From Allopseudospirillum japonicum (GTDB taxonomy: Bacteria > Pseudomonadota > Gammaproteobacteria > Pseudomonadales > Halomonadaceae), in the NCBI RefSeq assembly GCF_900108915.1, contig NZ_FNYH01000003.1, positions 124,001 through 188,000 of the forward strand: 64,000 nt of DNA, given 5' to 3'. The notes under the pieces were generated by a model. It worked only from the letters and a program-made list of their open reading frames with translations. It had not been told where the DNA came from and made no database searches. Of the stretch, positions 1 through 9,622 are shown one piece after another. Positions within the stretch are counted from its first letter, which is position 1, and the number at the start of each line of letters is the position of its first letter. The position numbers and the translations under genes were made by a program.

Positions 1-144
1 TTGAAAGCCTTATTAAAAGATAAGGAAATTACTGAAGACGAAGAGCGCCGTGCGCAAGACGACATCCAAAAACTGACGGATAAATATATCGCGGAAGTGG
101 AGAAAGTCCTTCAGCTTAAAGAAGAAGACCTGATGCAAATTTAA
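1..144 (+). CDS. frr: Ribosome recycling factor, C-terminal part (cut by window start)
   Basis: The reading frame is open from base 1 and ends with TAA at 142-144, giving the last 47 residues. The helical, charged tail with [13 protein letters not shown] and the ending EEDLMQI matches the C-terminus of ribosome recycling factor, which with EF-G splits post-termination ribosomes. The position directly upstream of uppS is the usual gammaproteobacterial order (pyrH-frr-uppS). Most of the gene lies outside the window, so only the tail can be judged. Confidence 0.9.
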   Translation: MKALLKDKEITEDEERRAQDDIQKLTDKYIAEVEKVLQLKEEDLMQI

Positions 145-163
145 GCCTTCAGGCTGTAAATTG

Positions 164-188
164 GCCTCCTGTTGAGGAGGCTTACTTA
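164..188 (+). terminator. Hairpin after frr, weak terminator
   Basis: A perfect 7-bp stem (GCCTCCT at 164-170, AGGAGGC at 175-181, loop GTTG) lies 20 bases after the frr stop and is followed by TTACTT. The T tract is poor, so termination is probably partial and some transcripts may read into uppS, 27 bases further on. Confidence 0.5.
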
Positions 189-214
189 GGATCTTAGATT
201 GCGGCTGCTTTTCC

Positions 215-1018
215 ATGTCGGATTCACGCGCTTTATCTTCCGCCAGTTTCTCCTCTACAGACACTGGATCTTACAACCTCCTTGTGCCTAAACACGTTGC
301 CATCATTATGGACGGCAATAATCGTTGGGCCAAAGCACGCAAAAGCCCAGGTATCGCCGGCCATCAAGCCGGTGTAAAGTCTGTGCGTGCTGTGGTTGAG
401 GCCGCCTTGCAACAAGGGGTGCAAGTGCTCACCTTGTTTGCCTTCTCAAGCGAGAATTGGCAACGTCCCAAAAAAGAAGTCTCCGCATTAATGGAGTTGT
501 TTTTGCTGGCATTACGGCGTGAAGTCAAACGCTTGCATAAACATCACATCCGTTTACATGTCATCGGTGAGCGCAGTGCCTTTTCCTCGGAAATCCAACA
601 AGCGATTCAAGAGGCGGAACACCTCACCGCGACCAATCAAGATTTGCATCTGGTGATTGCAGCTAACTATGGCGGGCGCTGGGATATTGCGCAAGCTGCG
701 CGCCAACTCGCGCAAGCTGCCGTTGATGGCCAGATTCAAGCACAGCATATTCAAGCACAAGATTTCGCACCTTACTTAAGCCTGAGCCAGTTTCCTGAGC
801 CAGATTTGTGTATCCGTACCGGCGGCGAACAACGCATCAGTAACTTTTTACTCTGGCAATTTGCCTATACAGAGTTTTACTTTTCGCCTTTATTCTGGCC
901 TGATTTTGACCAAGCCGCCTTTCATGCCGCCATTGCAGATTATCAACAACGCCAGCGGCGATTTGGGCGCACTTGTGAACAAGTTGTCAGCCCAGATGAG
1001 CAAACGCATGGATCTTAA
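215..1018 (+). CDS. uppS: Undecaprenyl diphosphate synthase
   Basis: The 267-residue cis-prenyltransferase condenses isopentenyl diphosphate with farnesyl diphosphate to make the C55 carrier used for peptidoglycan and O-antigen. The signature HVAIIMDGNNRWA carries the catalytic Asp33, FAFSSENW follows in the substrate pocket, and CIRTGGEQRISNFLLWQ near residue 200 holds the conserved Arg, Gly-Gly and Ser. It is about 14 residues longer than the E. coli enzyme, the excess being a Ser-rich N-terminus. No good Shine-Dalgarno sequence precedes ATG 215, but no later start keeps the fold intact. It lies between frr and cdsA, the family's usual place. Confidence 0.96.
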   Translation: MSDSRALSSASFSSTDTGSYNLLVPKHVAIIMDGNNRWAKARKSPGIAGHQAGVKSVRAVVEAALQQGVQVLTLFAFSSENWQRPKKEVSALMELFLLALRREVKRLHKHHIRLHVIGERSAFSSEIQQAIQEAEHLTATNQDLHLVIAANYGGRWDIAQAARQLAQAAVDGQIQAQHIQAQDFAPYLSLSQFPEPDLCIRTGGEQRISNFLLWQFAYTEFYFSPLFWPDFDQAAFHAAIADYQQRQRRFGRTCEQVVSPDEQTHGS

Positions 1019-1077
1019 GCTCAAGTTAGGCTAATTTGGCGGCTTTGTGCTTTTACTTTTCCTTAGGATCTTAACCC

Positions 1078-1878
1078 GTGCTCAGCCAACGTATTCTTAC
1101 TTCTATATTTCTCGTACCCCTTGCTTTATGGGGGTTATTGCTCTTGGATGGCACTCCTTTTGCCTTATTTTGTGGCCTGATTGCGACCTTGGCTGCTTGG
1201 GAATGGGCTGATCTATCCGGTATTTCCTCACAAGGGCGCCTTGTTTATGCTGCCAGCTTTGCCATAGGTGCAGGGCTTTGGTGGAGCAGCCATTGGTCAT
1301 TAGAAAGCCTGCTTTGGCTGGCGGGTTTCTTCTGGCCGGTGGCCCTATTTTGGGTGATGACCTATCCCCAACTCAGTCGACACTGGTACGGGCGTAAGCG
1401 ACGTTTATTGATGGGGTATGCGGTTTTATTACCCTGTTGGGCAGGTTTGATTTTATTGCATCATCAAGCCGGTTTAGCTTGGTTGCTGTATTTATTATTA
1501 CTGGTCTGGATTGCAGATATTGCAGCCTATTTTAGCGGTAGACGTTATGGCAAAGCCAAACTTGCTCCCTATGTCAGTCCGGGGAAATCTTGGGCAGGTG
1601 TGTGGGGAGCTTTGGTGGCAACGTCTCTTTTAGCTTGGCTTGCCGTCCCTGCGATGGATTTAAATGCACATCAAGGCATGGCTTTATGGTTAATCACAGC
1701 CTTAACGACAGCGGCTTCCGTTTTAGGCGATTTACTAGAAAGTATGCTCAAACGCTATCGCGGCTTAAAAGACAGCAGCCGTTTATTACCTGGTCATGGC
1801 GGTATTTTAGATCGTATTGACAGCCTCACTGCTGCAGCTCCTATTTTTATGTTGCTTTACACCCTCAGCAGTTTGTAA
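1078..1878 (+). CDS. cdsA: Phosphatidate cytidylyltransferase
   Basis: This 266-residue inner-membrane enzyme makes CDP-diacylglycerol from phosphatidate and CTP, the precursor of all bacterial phospholipids. Long hydrophobic stretches rich in Leu and Trp fill residues 1-200, consistent with about seven or eight membrane segments. The C-terminal signature is clear: [19 protein letters not shown] followed by LDRIDSL, including the Lys-Asp and HGG-x-x-DR metal-binding residues. The start is GTG 1078, supported by AGGA at 1065-1068 with a 9-base spacer. It sits 59 bases after uppS and 14 before dxr, so the genes are probably cotranscribed. Confidence 0.96.
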   Translation: MLSQRILTSIFLVPLALWGLLLLDGTPFALFCGLIATLAAWEWADLSGISSQGRLVYAASFAIGAGLWWSSHWSLESLLWLAGFFWPVALFWVMTYPQLSRHWYGRKRRLLMGYAVLLPCWAGLILLHHQAGLAWLLYLLLLVWIADIAAYFSGRRYGKAKLAPYVSPGKSWAGVWGALVATSLLAWLAVPAMDLNAHQGMALWLITALTTAASVLGDLLESMLKRYRGLKDSSRLLPGHGGILDRIDSLTAAAPIFMLLYTLSSL

Positions 1879-1892
1879 GTGAGATTTGCCTT

Positions 1893-3068
1893 ATGCCACA
1901 AAATATCACCCTGCTCGGAGCGACAGGTTCCATAGGTCACAGCACCTTACAGGTCATCGCCAAGCATCCGCAAAATTACCGTATTTTTGCCCTGAGTGCA
2001 TACCGTCAAGCCGATAAGCTCATTGCGCTATGCCAACAATACCGTCCCCAATATGCAGTCTTGGTTGCCGCCGATGCCAGTCAACGGCAAGCGTTACAAG
2101 CGCAAATCCCAGAAACTCAGCTTTTAATCGGCGAGCAAGCCCTGGTTGAGATTGCGCAAGCGCCCGAAGTGGATACTGTGATGGCAGCGATTGTCGGTGC
2201 TGCAGGTTTAGTGCCCACACTTGCAGCAGCACAAGCCGGCAAGCGCGTATTATTGGCCAATAAAGAAGCCTTAGTGATGGCAGGCGAGCTTTTTATGCAC
2301 ACCTGCCAACAACACCAAGCGCAACTTTTGCCGATAGATTCCGAGCATAATGCGATTTTTCAATGCTTACCGCCAAATTATCAAGCCCATACCTTACAGG
2401 ATTTGGGTATAGAGAAAATTCTCCTCACAGCATCAGGCGGTCCTTTCCGTACTTATAGTGCACAAGCGTTATTAGAAGTCACCCCAGAACAAGCTCTCGC
2501 GCACCCGAATTGGTCGATGGGACCAAAAATTTCTATTGATTCAGCGACCCTTATGAATAAGGGCTTAGAGCTGATCGAGGCCTGTTGGTTATTTACAACC
2601 ACCCCAGAATACATTCAGGTGGTGATTCACCCACAAAGTGTGATCCATTCAATGGTGGCTTATCGAGATGGTTCTGTACTAGCCCAGCTGGGGCAAGCGG
2701 ATATGCGTACCCCTATCGCCCATGCACTGGCTTGGCCAAAGCGTATTGATGCGGGTGTAAAAGCGCTTGATTGGTGGCAGATGGGCGCTTTGGAATTTGC
2801 TGCGCCTGATACAGAACGTTTTCCTTGTTTAGCCCTCGCGCAGGCTGCTTTTCAAGCTGGTGGCTGCCATCCTGCACACCTCAATGCAGCCAATGAGGAA
2901 GCAGTCAGTGCCTTTTTACAAGGCCAAATCGGTTTTACCCAGATTGCGCAAACGGTGGATGCTGTCTTGCAGCAAATACCCAATACAGGTGCGCACACCT
3001 TAGAAACTATTTTGGCACAAGATCAACAAGCACGTCGCTACGCTCGACAAGTGATAGCCAAATGGTAA
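1893..3068 (+). CDS. dxr: 1-deoxy-D-xylulose 5-phosphate reductoisomerase
   Basis: The enzyme converts DXP to 2-C-methyl-D-erythritol 4-phosphate with NADPH, the committing step of the non-mevalonate isoprenoid pathway, and so feeds UppS upstream. The 391 residues are the normal length. Seen in order: the NADPH-binding [14 protein letters not shown] at the N-terminus, the metal and substrate loop [19 protein letters not shown], and [20 protein letters not shown] short purine-rich TGAGA lies before ATG 1893. In relatives rseP, bamA and skp follow; here lpxD starts about 50 bases after the stop. Confidence 0.97.
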   Translation: MPQNITLLGATGSIGHSTLQVIAKHPQNYRIFALSAYRQADKLIALCQQYRPQYAVLVAADASQRQALQAQIPETQLLIGEQALVEIAQAPEVDTVMAAIVGAAGLVPTLAAAQAGKRVLLANKEALVMAGELFMHTCQQHQAQLLPIDSEHNAIFQCLPPNYQAHTLQDLGIEKILLTASGGPFRTYSAQALLEVTPEQALAHPNWSMGPKISIDSATLMNKGLELIEACWLFTTTPEYIQVVIHPQSVIHSMVAYRDGSVLAQLGQADMRTPIAHALAWPKRIDAGVKALDWWQMGALEFAAPDTERFPCLALAQAAFQAGGCHPAHLNAANEEAVSAFLQGQIGFTQIAQTVDAVLQQIPNTGAHTLETILAQDQQARRYARQVIAKW

Positions 3069-3117
3069 TTTTTGCTGACAAGCATCCATACGCGATTGAT
3101 TAAGAGGGCTGGTGTAT

Positions 3118-4167
3118 ATGCAAACACAACCCAGTTTCACCTTGGGCGCTATTGCAAAGATGTTAGGCGCCACCTTGTATGGGGATCCGGAGATCCTCAT
3201 TCATGGATTAGGGACCTTAGAAGCTGCGACAGCGGATGAAGTCGCTTTTCTTGCCAACCCCCATTACCAGCACCAACTGGCTAGCACACAAGCGGCCGCT
3301 GTGATTGTACGCGAATCTGCACGTACAGCTTGTCCAAGCGCAGCCTTAGTGGTAGACAATCCTTATTTAAGTTACGCACGCTTATCCCAGGCTTTTGCAC
3401 CTCAGCCACAAACACAAGGCGCAATTCATCCAAGTGCCGTGATTGATCCCAGTGCGCAGATCCACCCTAGCGCTCGAATTGAAGCTGGGGTGGTGATTGA
3501 AGCCGATGCCATCATAGAAGAACACGTCTATATAGGCGCACACTCTGTGATCGGTGCACACGTTGTGATCGGTGCGCAATCACGCTTATATCCGCATGTG
3601 ACCTTATATCATCAAGTCCGTGTGGGGCCGCGCTGCATTATCCATAGTGGTGCGGTCATTGGTGCAGATGGGTTTGGTTTTGCCCATGATGGTCAAAAGT
3701 GGCACAAGATCGCTCAACTTGGCGCTGTAGTTTTAGAGGCGGAGGTTGAAGTGGGTGCTTGTACCAGTATTGATCGCGGTGCTTTAGAAGATACTTACAT
3801 AGGTACAGGGGTCAAGATCGACAGCCAAGTGCAAATTGCCCATAACGTCCATATAGGGGCACATTCTATGCTCGCTGGCTGTGTCGGCATTGCAGGTTCG
3901 ACCCAAGTGGGTTCCCATTGTTTGCTTGGAGGCGGCGTTGGTTTAGCAGGTCATTTACGTTTAGCCGATGGCGTACAAGTAACAGGCATGTCTTTGGTGA
4001 CCAACCACATTGAACAAGCGGGTGTTTACTCTTCGGGAACCTCCGCCATGCCCAATGCTTTGTGGCGTAAAAACGCGGTACGTTTTAAACAATTAGATAC
4101 TCTAGCGCGACGGGTACAGACCTTAGAACGTTTATTGACGCAGACACAAGATGCACACAAGAAGTAA
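3118..4167 (+). CDS. lpxD: UDP-3-O-(3-hydroxyacyl)glucosamine N-acyltransferase
   Basis: LpxD adds the second hydroxyacyl chain, from acyl-ACP, in lipid A synthesis. The 349-residue protein has the N-terminal uridine-binding domain (about 1-100), a left-handed beta-helix of hexapeptide repeats (about 100-300; IHPSAVIDPSAQIHPSARI is a typical run) and a C-terminal helix. QIAHNVHIG carries the expected catalytic His. ATG 3118 is preferred because AGAGGG (3103-3108) lies 9 bases upstream; an in-frame GTG at 3112 would be too close to it. A 7-bp hairpin (4167-4183) follows the stop without a T tract. It directly follows dxr rather than skp, which is unusual. Confidence 0.95.
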   Translation: MQTQPSFTLGAIAKMLGATLYGDPEILIHGLGTLEAATADEVAFLANPHYQHQLASTQAAAVIVRESARTACPSAALVVDNPYLSYARLSQAFAPQPQTQGAIHPSAVIDPSAQIHPSARIEAGVVIEADAIIEEHVYIGAHSVIGAHVVIGAQSRLYPHVTLYHQVRVGPRCIIHSGAVIGADGFGFAHDGQKWHKIAQLGAVVLEAEVEVGACTSIDRGALEDTYIGTGVKIDSQVQIAHNVHIGAHSMLAGCVGIAGSTQVGSHCLLGGGVGLAGHLRLADGVQVTGMSLVTNHIEQAGVYSSGTSAMPNALWRKNAVRFKQLDTLARRVQTLERLLTQTQDAHKK

Positions 4168-4271
4168 AGCCTTCAAAAGGCTTCTATGGTACAGTTGCGG
4201 CCCTTAAGGTCTGTAAATATTGATTTGACTGTCGGCTTTCTCACAGGCAAAAGCATAAAGAGAGCTGCTTG

Positions 4272-4736
4272 ATGATGCAGAGGTTTCCTGAAACAATGGT
4301 CATGGACATTAATGAGATTCGTGAATATCTACCTCACCGCTATCCTTTCCTACTCGTTGACCGTGTGGTAGAACTGAGTCTCGGTGAGTCGATTGTGGCA
4401 TATAAAAATGTGACGATTAATGAGCCTTTTTTTAATGGCCATTTTCCGCATCATCCGATTATGCCCGGCGTGCTGGTTTTGGAAGCTATGGCACAAGCTG
4501 CAGGGATCTTAGGATTCAAAACCGTCAATAAGTTGCCGCGTGATGGCCATATCTACTATTTCGTAGGCAGTGACCAAGTCCGCTTTAAACGTCCGGTATT
4601 ACCTGGAGATCAATTGCGCCTTGAAGCGCGCGTATTACGCGAGAAGCGCGGTATCTGGAAATTTGCCTGTCGTGCGCTTGTCGATGGTGAAGTGGCTTGT
4701 GAAGCCGAAATTTTATGTGCGGAGCGTAAAGTTTGA
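4272..4736 (+). CDS. fabZ: (3R)-hydroxyacyl-ACP dehydratase
   Basis: FabZ is the cytosolic hot-dog-fold dehydratase of fatty acid elongation and competes with LpxA and LpxD for 3-hydroxyacyl-ACP. The catalytic motif [21 protein letters not shown] (in two overlapping parts, [11 protein letters not shown] and LEAMAQA) contains the active-site His and Glu, and [12 protein letters not shown] marks the N-terminus. The start is uncertain: ATG 4272 has AAAGAGAG 7 bases upstream, but in-frame ATGs at 4296 and 4302 give lengths closer to the family. The stop overlaps the lpxA start (TTGA), so the two are translationally coupled. Confidence 0.95.
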   Translation: MMQRFPETMVMDINEIREYLPHRYPFLLVDRVVELSLGESIVAYKNVTINEPFFNGHFPHHPIMPGVLVLEAMAQAAGILGFKTVNKLPRDGHIYYFVGSDQVRFKRPVLPGDQLRLEARVLREKRGIWKFACRALVDGEVACEAEILCAERKV

Positions 4737-5515
4737 GTTTAATTCATCCGACAGCCTTAATTGACCCAAGCGCTCAATTAGGCGAAGGCGTCCACATCGG
4801 CCCCTACACTTGTATTGGACCTGAGGTCGTTATTGGGGATCACACCCATATTGCCTCCCATGTGGTCATTCAAAAAAATACCCGTTTAGGTAAGGATAAC
4901 CGTATTTTCCAATTCGCAAGTATTGGAGAAGACCCGCAGGATAAAAAATATGCGGGAGAAGCCACCTACCTAGAAATTGGCGATGCCAATGTGATCCGTG
5001 AAGGGGTCACCCTCAACCGAGGTACTTTGCAAGATGCAGGCACCACACGAATTGGCCATCGTAATTTATTTATGGCTTATGCGCATGTCGGCCATGATTG
5101 CCAAATTGGTAATGACTGTATTTTGGCCAATCAAGCCACTTTAGGTGGTCATGTACACTTAGATGATTTCGCTATTCTTGGTGGTTTGTCTGCGGTACAC
5201 CAGTTTTGCCGGATTGGCGCGCATTCTATGTGTGGCGGTGGTTCGATTATCACCAAGGATATCCCAGCTTATGTGTTGGTCAGTGGCCACCCAGCAGAAC
5301 CTCACGGCATTAATTTAGTGGGCTTAAAACGCCGAGGTTTTAGCCGTGAAGCCATTCATTTGCTCAGTCAAGCCTATAAAATCGTCTATCGCCAAGGCTT
5401 TACCGTGCAACAAGCATTAGAACAATTGATGGCGATTCAAGCAGAAGAAACCAGCCCTGAATTGGCCTGTTTTATTCGCTCTTTGCAAGATTCCACCCGA
5501 GGCGTGGTGCGTTAG
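4733..5515 (+). CDS. lpxA: UDP-N-acetylglucosamine acyltransferase
   Basis: LpxA carries out the first step of lipid A synthesis, moving a 3-hydroxyacyl chain from ACP to UDP-GlcNAc. At 260 residues it is almost exactly family length. Hexapeptide repeats run from [20 protein letters not shown] to about residue 185; AYAHVGHDC contains the catalytic His and a helical C-terminal domain follows. The start is TTG 4733, overlapping the fabZ stop by 4 bases; no other start gives the complete first repeat. It belongs to the lpxD-fabZ-lpxA-lpxB run. Confidence 0.97.
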   Translation: MSLIHPTALIDPSAQLGEGVHIGPYTCIGPEVVIGDHTHIASHVVIQKNTRLGKDNRIFQFASIGEDPQDKKYAGEATYLEIGDANVIREGVTLNRGTLQDAGTTRIGHRNLFMAYAHVGHDCQIGNDCILANQATLGGHVHLDDFAILGGLSAVHQFCRIGAHSMCGGGSIITKDIPAYVLVSGHPAEPHGINLVGLKRRGFSREAIHLLSQAYKIVYRQGFTVQQALEQLMAIQAEETSPELACFIRSLQDSTRGVVR

Positions 5516-5534
5516 CCAGTATTTGGGAGTAGGT

Positions 5535-6722
5535 GTGAAAATCTTTGTCGTTGCTGGTGAGCTTTCAGGTGATTTGTTAGGTGCAAGCCTCTTACGTGCA
5601 TTAAAACAGGTCTACCCACAAGCAGAATTTCAAGGGATTGGCGGCAGCCAAATGCAAGCGGCGGGGCTGCAATCTCTATTCCCGCTAGAAAGCTTATCAG
5701 TAATGGGATTAGTTGAGGTTCTAAAGCACTTACCGCGTTTGATGCATATACGCCGCCACCTGATTCGTGCTGCTTTAACTTGGCGTGCGGATTTGGTCAT
5801 TGGCATTGATGCGCCAGATTTTAATCTTGGTCTAGAAAAGCGCCTTAAAGCCGCCGGCATCCCCAGTGTGCATTATGTCAGCCCATCTGTATGGGCTTGG
5901 CGACAAGGGCGTATTCACACGATTAAACAAAGTGTGGATTTAATGCTGACGCTCTTGCCTTTCGAAGCGGATTTTTACCGCCAACATCAGCAAGCTGTAT
6001 GCTTTGTTGGCCACCCACAGGCGGATGCTTTACCCCTATATCCAGACCAAGCACAAGCACGCCGAGATTTAAATCAACTAGCTCCCTTTGCACAGCGTCC
6101 TTTACCTGAGCCTGCGCCTTTAGATCAAGTATTTCAGCTACAAGACCGCCCGGTGATTGCACTTTTGCCTGGATCGCGTCAAGGTGAAATAGCCCGCTTG
6201 GGCAGTTTATTTTTACGCACCGCACAACGCTTAAGCCATCTTTATCCCCATGCACACTTTGTTTTAGTCGCAGCATCACCAGAAAGGGCACAAGAGTTAG
6301 CCATCTTATGTCGCTTATTTTATTTGCCGCGTTTACATGTAATTGAAGGCCATGCAACGCAAGTGCTCACCGCAGCGGATGTCGCTTTATTGGCATCAGG
6401 CACAGTGACTTTGGAAGCTAGTTTATGTCATACCCCTTCTGTGGTCGCGTATCAGCTTGCCCCTTTAACTTGGCAACTGGCAAAACGTTTAGTCAAAATC
6501 CCTTATGTCAGTTTACCTAATTTACTTGCACAAGCCCCTTTAATCCCAGAACGTTTGCAAGATGCCGCAACGCCCAAACATTTAGCTCAAGATTTATTAC
6601 AGTGGCTCGTCCATCCTGAGCAGCGTGCCCACTGGCGTGAACAGTGCGCACAGATTCAACAAAGACTCCGACAAGATGCCAGTGCTACCGCGGCCGCTGC
6701 GATTGCAGAATTGATGGATTAA
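5535..6722 (+). CDS. lpxB: Lipid A disaccharide synthase
   Basis: LpxB is the GT19 glycosyltransferase that joins lipid X to UDP-2,3-diacylglucosamine to form the lipid A disaccharide on the cytoplasmic face of the membrane. Family features include the N-terminal [13 protein letters not shown], the IDAPDFN strand, [14 protein letters not shown], and the nucleotide-binding [14 protein letters not shown] 5535 is chosen because GGGAG (5525-5529) lies 5 bases upstream; a TTG at 5523 would overlap that site. The protein is then 395 residues against 382 in E. coli, the extra length being a Pro/Gln-rich loop before ALLPGSR. It lies 19 bases after lpxA. Confidence 0.95.
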   Translation: MKIFVVAGELSGDLLGASLLRALKQVYPQAEFQGIGGSQMQAAGLQSLFPLESLSVMGLVEVLKHLPRLMHIRRHLIRAALTWRADLVIGIDAPDFNLGLEKRLKAAGIPSVHYVSPSVWAWRQGRIHTIKQSVDLMLTLLPFEADFYRQHQQAVCFVGHPQADALPLYPDQAQARRDLNQLAPFAQRPLPEPAPLDQVFQLQDRPVIALLPGSRQGEIARLGSLFLRTAQRLSHLYPHAHFVLVAASPERAQELAILCRLFYLPRLHVIEGHATQVLTAADVALLASGTVTLEASLCHTPSVVAYQLAPLTWQLAKRLVKIPYVSLPNLLAQAPLIPERLQDAATPKHLAQDLLQWLVHPEQRAHWREQCAQIQQRLRQDASATAAAAIAELMD

Positions 6723-6727
6723 AGAAC

Positions 6728-7348
6728 ATGCCCTATGCACATTTCCCTGCAGTCAATTTAAGTTTCCCCGGTCAATACCTTGCAGGTGTTGATGAGGTGG
6801 GGCGTGGCCCTTTGGTAGGATCTGTGGTTGCAGCCGCAGTGATTTTGGACCCACAACGCCCGATTGCAGGGCTTAAAGACTCAAAAAAACTCAGTGAAAA
6901 AAAACGCGATGCGTTATTTACTGTGATTCGGCAACAAGCATTGGCCTATGGTATTGCAGAAGCTAGTGCAACTGAGATTGATCAAATCAATATTTTGCAG
7001 GCTAGCTTTTTAGCGATGCGGCGCGCGTTACTACAGCTGAAGCCAGCGGCAGATTTTGCGTTGATTGATGGTAATCGTGTTCCCCCGCAATGTCCTTGTG
7101 CGGCTCAAGCCTTGGTGAAAGGGGATAGCCAACATCCGGCGATTGCTGCCGCTTCGATTTTGGCGAAGGTCACTCGAGATCAAGCCATGTATGCCTTAGC
7201 CAAGCAGCACCCTGAATATGGCTTCGAACGCCATAAGGGATATCCAACTAAAGAACATTTAGCAGCCTTACAAACTTATGGTGCTTTGGCACAACATAGA
7301 CGCTCTTTTGCACCTGTTGCCCGTGTGTTAACAGGCTCTGTGGGATAA
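6728..7348 (+). CDS. rnhB: Ribonuclease HII
   Basis: RNase HII removes misincorporated ribonucleotides and RNA from RNA-DNA hybrids. The 206-residue protein has the DEDD active site: [11 protein letters not shown] (Asp and Glu), [10 protein letters not shown] (Asp) and KVTRDQAM (Asp), with LKDSKKLS between. ATG 6728, five bases after the lpxB stop, is chosen because the protein then starts just ahead of the catalytic strand. The lpxB-rnhB order is the normal one, but dnaE, which usually follows, is replaced by nlpD. Confidence 0.95.
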   Translation: MPYAHFPAVNLSFPGQYLAGVDEVGRGPLVGSVVAAAVILDPQRPIAGLKDSKKLSEKKRDALFTVIRQQALAYGIAEASATEIDQINILQASFLAMRRALLQLKPAADFALIDGNRVPPQCPCAAQALVKGDSQHPAIAAASILAKVTRDQAMYALAKQHPEYGFERHKGYPTKEHLAALQTYGALAQHRRSFAPVARVLTGSVG

Positions 7349-7382
7349 ACGTCTCACTCAGCCAACAGTGAGGAAATTTACA

Positions 7383-8420
7383 GTGGTGAGGACATCAAGG
7401 CTAACAACTTCCAAACTTTGGCTTTGCGCAGCAGTGATCACCAGTACTTTGGTGAGTGGTTGTGCACAACAAGCATATAATTATGCGCCTGTCGCCGATC
7501 TCAGTGACCCTTACGGTTATGTGGACAAGTCTGTGCATATCGTGCAAAAAGGCGATACCTTGTATTCGATTGCTTGGGGATACGGACGTGATTATCGTGA
7601 TATCGCCGCTTATAATGGGATTAGCGCACCTTACACGATTTATCCTGGACAAGCCTTACGTTTGAATCCGCGTGCTTTATCAGCGAATACATCTCACCAA
7701 ACAGCATCACCTCAACCTGTAGCACCGCCATCGACAAGCATACAGCAACCCGAAGTGGCACCGGCAAGCTCCCCCACACAAACGTATCCACTCACAGAGA
7801 CCAATACGCCTACTTATCCTTTATCTGAACCCGAAACTCTGCCACCAAGTCCGCAACCAGCAACAAAAGCACCCGCTCCCCTGCCGCCAACACCTGAGGT
7901 AAACACACCGCCTCAACCACAAGTGACACCGCCCCCAACCAAGGTGGAAGTCAGCCCTCCTAAGCCCACTGCAACAGAGACAAGCAGCAAAACTCAGACA
8001 CCGGCTGCCGAGCCAGCAAGCCCGCCTGTGGTGAAAGGTTTACAAGAAAATTTTGCTTGGGCATGGCCAACACAAGGTAAGGTGATTAGTGGTTTTGATT
8101 TAAAAAATAGCCTCAACCGAGGGATTGATATTAGCGGGAAGCTAGGGCAAGCTGTCAAAGCAGCAGGGCCGGGGATCGTGGTATATGCAGGTAGTGGCGT
8201 ACGTGGATATGGTAATCTTGTCATTCTCAAACATAATGACCGCTACTTTAGCGCCTATGGACATAATAGCGAACTTTTAGTGCAGGAAGGTCAAGAAGTC
8301 GCTAAGGGAGAAGTCATTGCGCGCATGGGGGCAACGAGTGCGGATCAAATCAAGCTCCATTTTGAAATCCGTGAAAATGGTAACCCCATAGATCCGTTGA
8401 AACTTCTGCCAAAATCCTAG
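7383..8420 (+). CDS. nlpD: Murein hydrolase activator NlpD (LysM and degenerate LytM lipoprotein)
   Basis: The protein begins with a lipoprotein signal ending in the lipobox LVSGC. It then has one LysM domain (HIVQKGDTLYSIAW to LRLNP), about 110 residues rich in Pro, Thr and Gln, and a C-terminal LytM/M23 domain. Two of the zinc ligands of active peptidases are missing: the HxGxD motif reads NRGIDIS and the HxH motif reads KLHFEIR. This fits NlpD, which activates the septal amidase AmiC rather than cutting peptidoglycan. GTG 7383 has AGGA 8 bases upstream; GTG 7368 is an alternative. A 6-bp hairpin (7353-7358 with 7367-7372) overlaps this ribosome site and could dampen translation. As in relatives it precedes rpoS and probably holds an rpoS promoter. 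Confidence 0.93.
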   Translation: MVRTSRLTTSKLWLCAAVITSTLVSGCAQQAYNYAPVADLSDPYGYVDKSVHIVQKGDTLYSIAWGYGRDYRDIAAYNGISAPYTIYPGQALRLNPRALSANTSHQTASPQPVAPPSTSIQQPEVAPASSPTQTYPLTETNTPTYPLSEPETLPPSPQPATKAPAPLPPTPEVNTPPQPQVTPPPTKVEVSPPKPTATETSSKTQTPAAEPASPPVVKGLQENFAWAWPTQGKVISGFDLKNSLNRGIDISGKLGQAVKAAGPGIVVYAGSGVRGYGNLVILKHNDRYFSAYGHNSELLVQEGQEVAKGEVIARMGATSADQIKLHFEIRENGNPIDPLKLLPKS

Positions 8421-8432
8421 TCTATCACTTAA

Positions 8433-8472
8433 CGCCTAGGGCACTCCTAGGCGGGACTACCTGGGCTTTTTA
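8433..8472 (+). terminator. Strong dyad between nlpD and rpoS with a distant T run
   Basis: A perfect 8-bp stem (CGCCTAGG at 8433-8440, CCTAGGCG at 8446-8453, 5-base loop) lies just after the nlpD stop. The T run (8467-8472) is 13 bases beyond the stem, so this is not a standard intrinsic terminator. It may attenuate read-through into rpoS or serve as a protein site. Confidence 0.4.
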
Positions 8473-8553
8473 ATAATAACAACAAAAATTTATCGAAACG
8501 TATCAACAGGGTACGGAATAGAGTTTCATTTCTAGGTACAAAGGGGATTAGAC

Positions 8554-9585
8554 ATGAGTTCGCGGCAAGCCAAACATGCAAGCATTTCCTCTCATCCAGA
8601 TCATACGCCACCTCATCCAGCCAAGGATGCTTATGTTGATGAGGAAGCGTTTAATCTAGAAGATGATTTAATTGATCTTGAACAGGAAGAAGCCAGCAGC
8701 CAAGACAGTGACGAATTTGAGCAAGCCCTGAGCCGAGAAAACGAATGGCAAAAAGGCTTTGATGCAACCCAAATGTATTTGAACGAAATTGGCTTTTCGC
8801 CTTTGTTAAGTGCAGAGGAAGAAGTCTATTACGGACGTTTAGCGCGTCAAGGGGATGCAGATAGCCGGCGACGTATGATTGAAAGTAACTTGCGTCTGGT
8901 CGTAAAAATTGCAAGGCGCTACAACAACCGCGGGCTGTCTTTGCTGGATTTGATTGAAGAAGGGAACTTAGGACTAATTCGCGCGGTAGAAAAATTTGAT
9001 CCTGAACGTGGCTTTCGTTTTTCCACTTATGCCACTTGGTGGATACGCCAGACCATTGAACGCGCTTTGATGAACCAAACCCGTACCATTCGCTTACCTA
9101 TCCATGTAGTGAAAGAGCTCAATCAGTATTTGCGCATTGCTCGCGAATTAAGCCAAGCGTTAGACCATGAGGCCACCGCAGAGGAAATTGCCGAATACTT
9201 AGATAAACCCGTCGCTACAGTAAAAAAGATGTTGGTTTATAATGAGCGGGTCAGCTCAGTTGATACCCCTGTCAGTAATGGGCAAGATAAACCTCTGATC
9301 AGCACCTTAAGTGATTCTGAAGAACATGATCCGGAAAATTCGCTTCAAGAAGAATACGTTAAAGGTTATGTCCACTTATGGCTAAGCGAACTACCTGCCA
9401 AACAAAGGGAAGTGGTCGTGCGCCGTTTTGGCTTACAAGGCCATGAACCTGCAACCTTGGAAGAAGTTGGCGCAGAAATTGGTTTAACTCGTGAACGTGT
9501 GCGTCAAATTCAAGTGGAAGCTTTGCGACGCTTACGACGCCTTGTGGAAAAACACGGCTTATCTGAGGATGCTGTCCTATCTTAA
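8554..9585 (+). CDS. rpoS: RNA polymerase sigma factor RpoS
   Basis: This is the stationary-phase and general-stress sigma factor of gammaproteobacteria. The 343 residues include an acidic N-terminal region, region 1.2 ([20 protein letters not shown]), region 2 ([50 protein letters not shown]), region 3 ([11 protein letters not shown]) and a region 4 helix-turn-helix ([19 protein letters not shown]). These match RpoS more closely than RpoD or RpoH. ATG 8554 has AAGGGGATTAG upstream. The 133-base leader after nlpD leaves room for post-transcriptional control, but no specific sRNA site can be claimed. An IS-like hairpin provides the apparent terminator. Confidence 0.97.
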   Translation: MSSRQAKHASISSHPDHTPPHPAKDAYVDEEAFNLEDDLIDLEQEEASSQDSDEFEQALSRENEWQKGFDATQMYLNEIGFSPLLSAEEEVYYGRLARQGDADSRRRMIESNLRLVVKIARRYNNRGLSLLDLIEEGNLGLIRAVEKFDPERGFRFSTYATWWIRQTIERALMNQTRTIRLPIHVVKELNQYLRIARELSQALDHEATAEEIAEYLDKPVATVKKMLVYNERVSSVDTPVSNGQDKPLISTLSDSEEHDPENSLQEEYVKGYVHLWLSELPAKQREVVVRRFGLQGHEPATLEEVGAEIGLTRERVRQIQVEALRRLRRLVEKHGLSEDAVLS

Positions 9586-9596
9586 TCTGACATCTT

Positions 9597-9622
9597 CCCC
9601 GCCCTAAAGGACGGGGATTTTT
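9597..9622 (+). terminator. Terminator of rpoS formed by an IS200/IS605-type end hairpin
   Basis: The stem CCCCGCCC (9597-9604) and GGACGGGG (9609-9616) has loop TAAA and is followed by ATTTTT. Read on the + strand it has one C-A mismatch and looks like an intrinsic terminator 11 bases after the rpoS stop. Read on the - strand it becomes CCCCGTCC-TTTA-GGGCGGGG, the hairpin commonly seen at the right end of IS200/IS605 tnpB units. Confidence 0.65.

Noticed and set aside
183..1073. TTAGGATCTTA occurring shortly upstream of both uppS and cdsA
   Set aside because: Two occurrences of an 11-base AT-rich string, one doubling as a ribosome site, are too little to call a regulatory motif.
5923..6357. 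144-codon - strand frame inside lpxB
   Set aside because: It lies wholly opposite a clear lpxB and has no ribosome site or recognisable domain.
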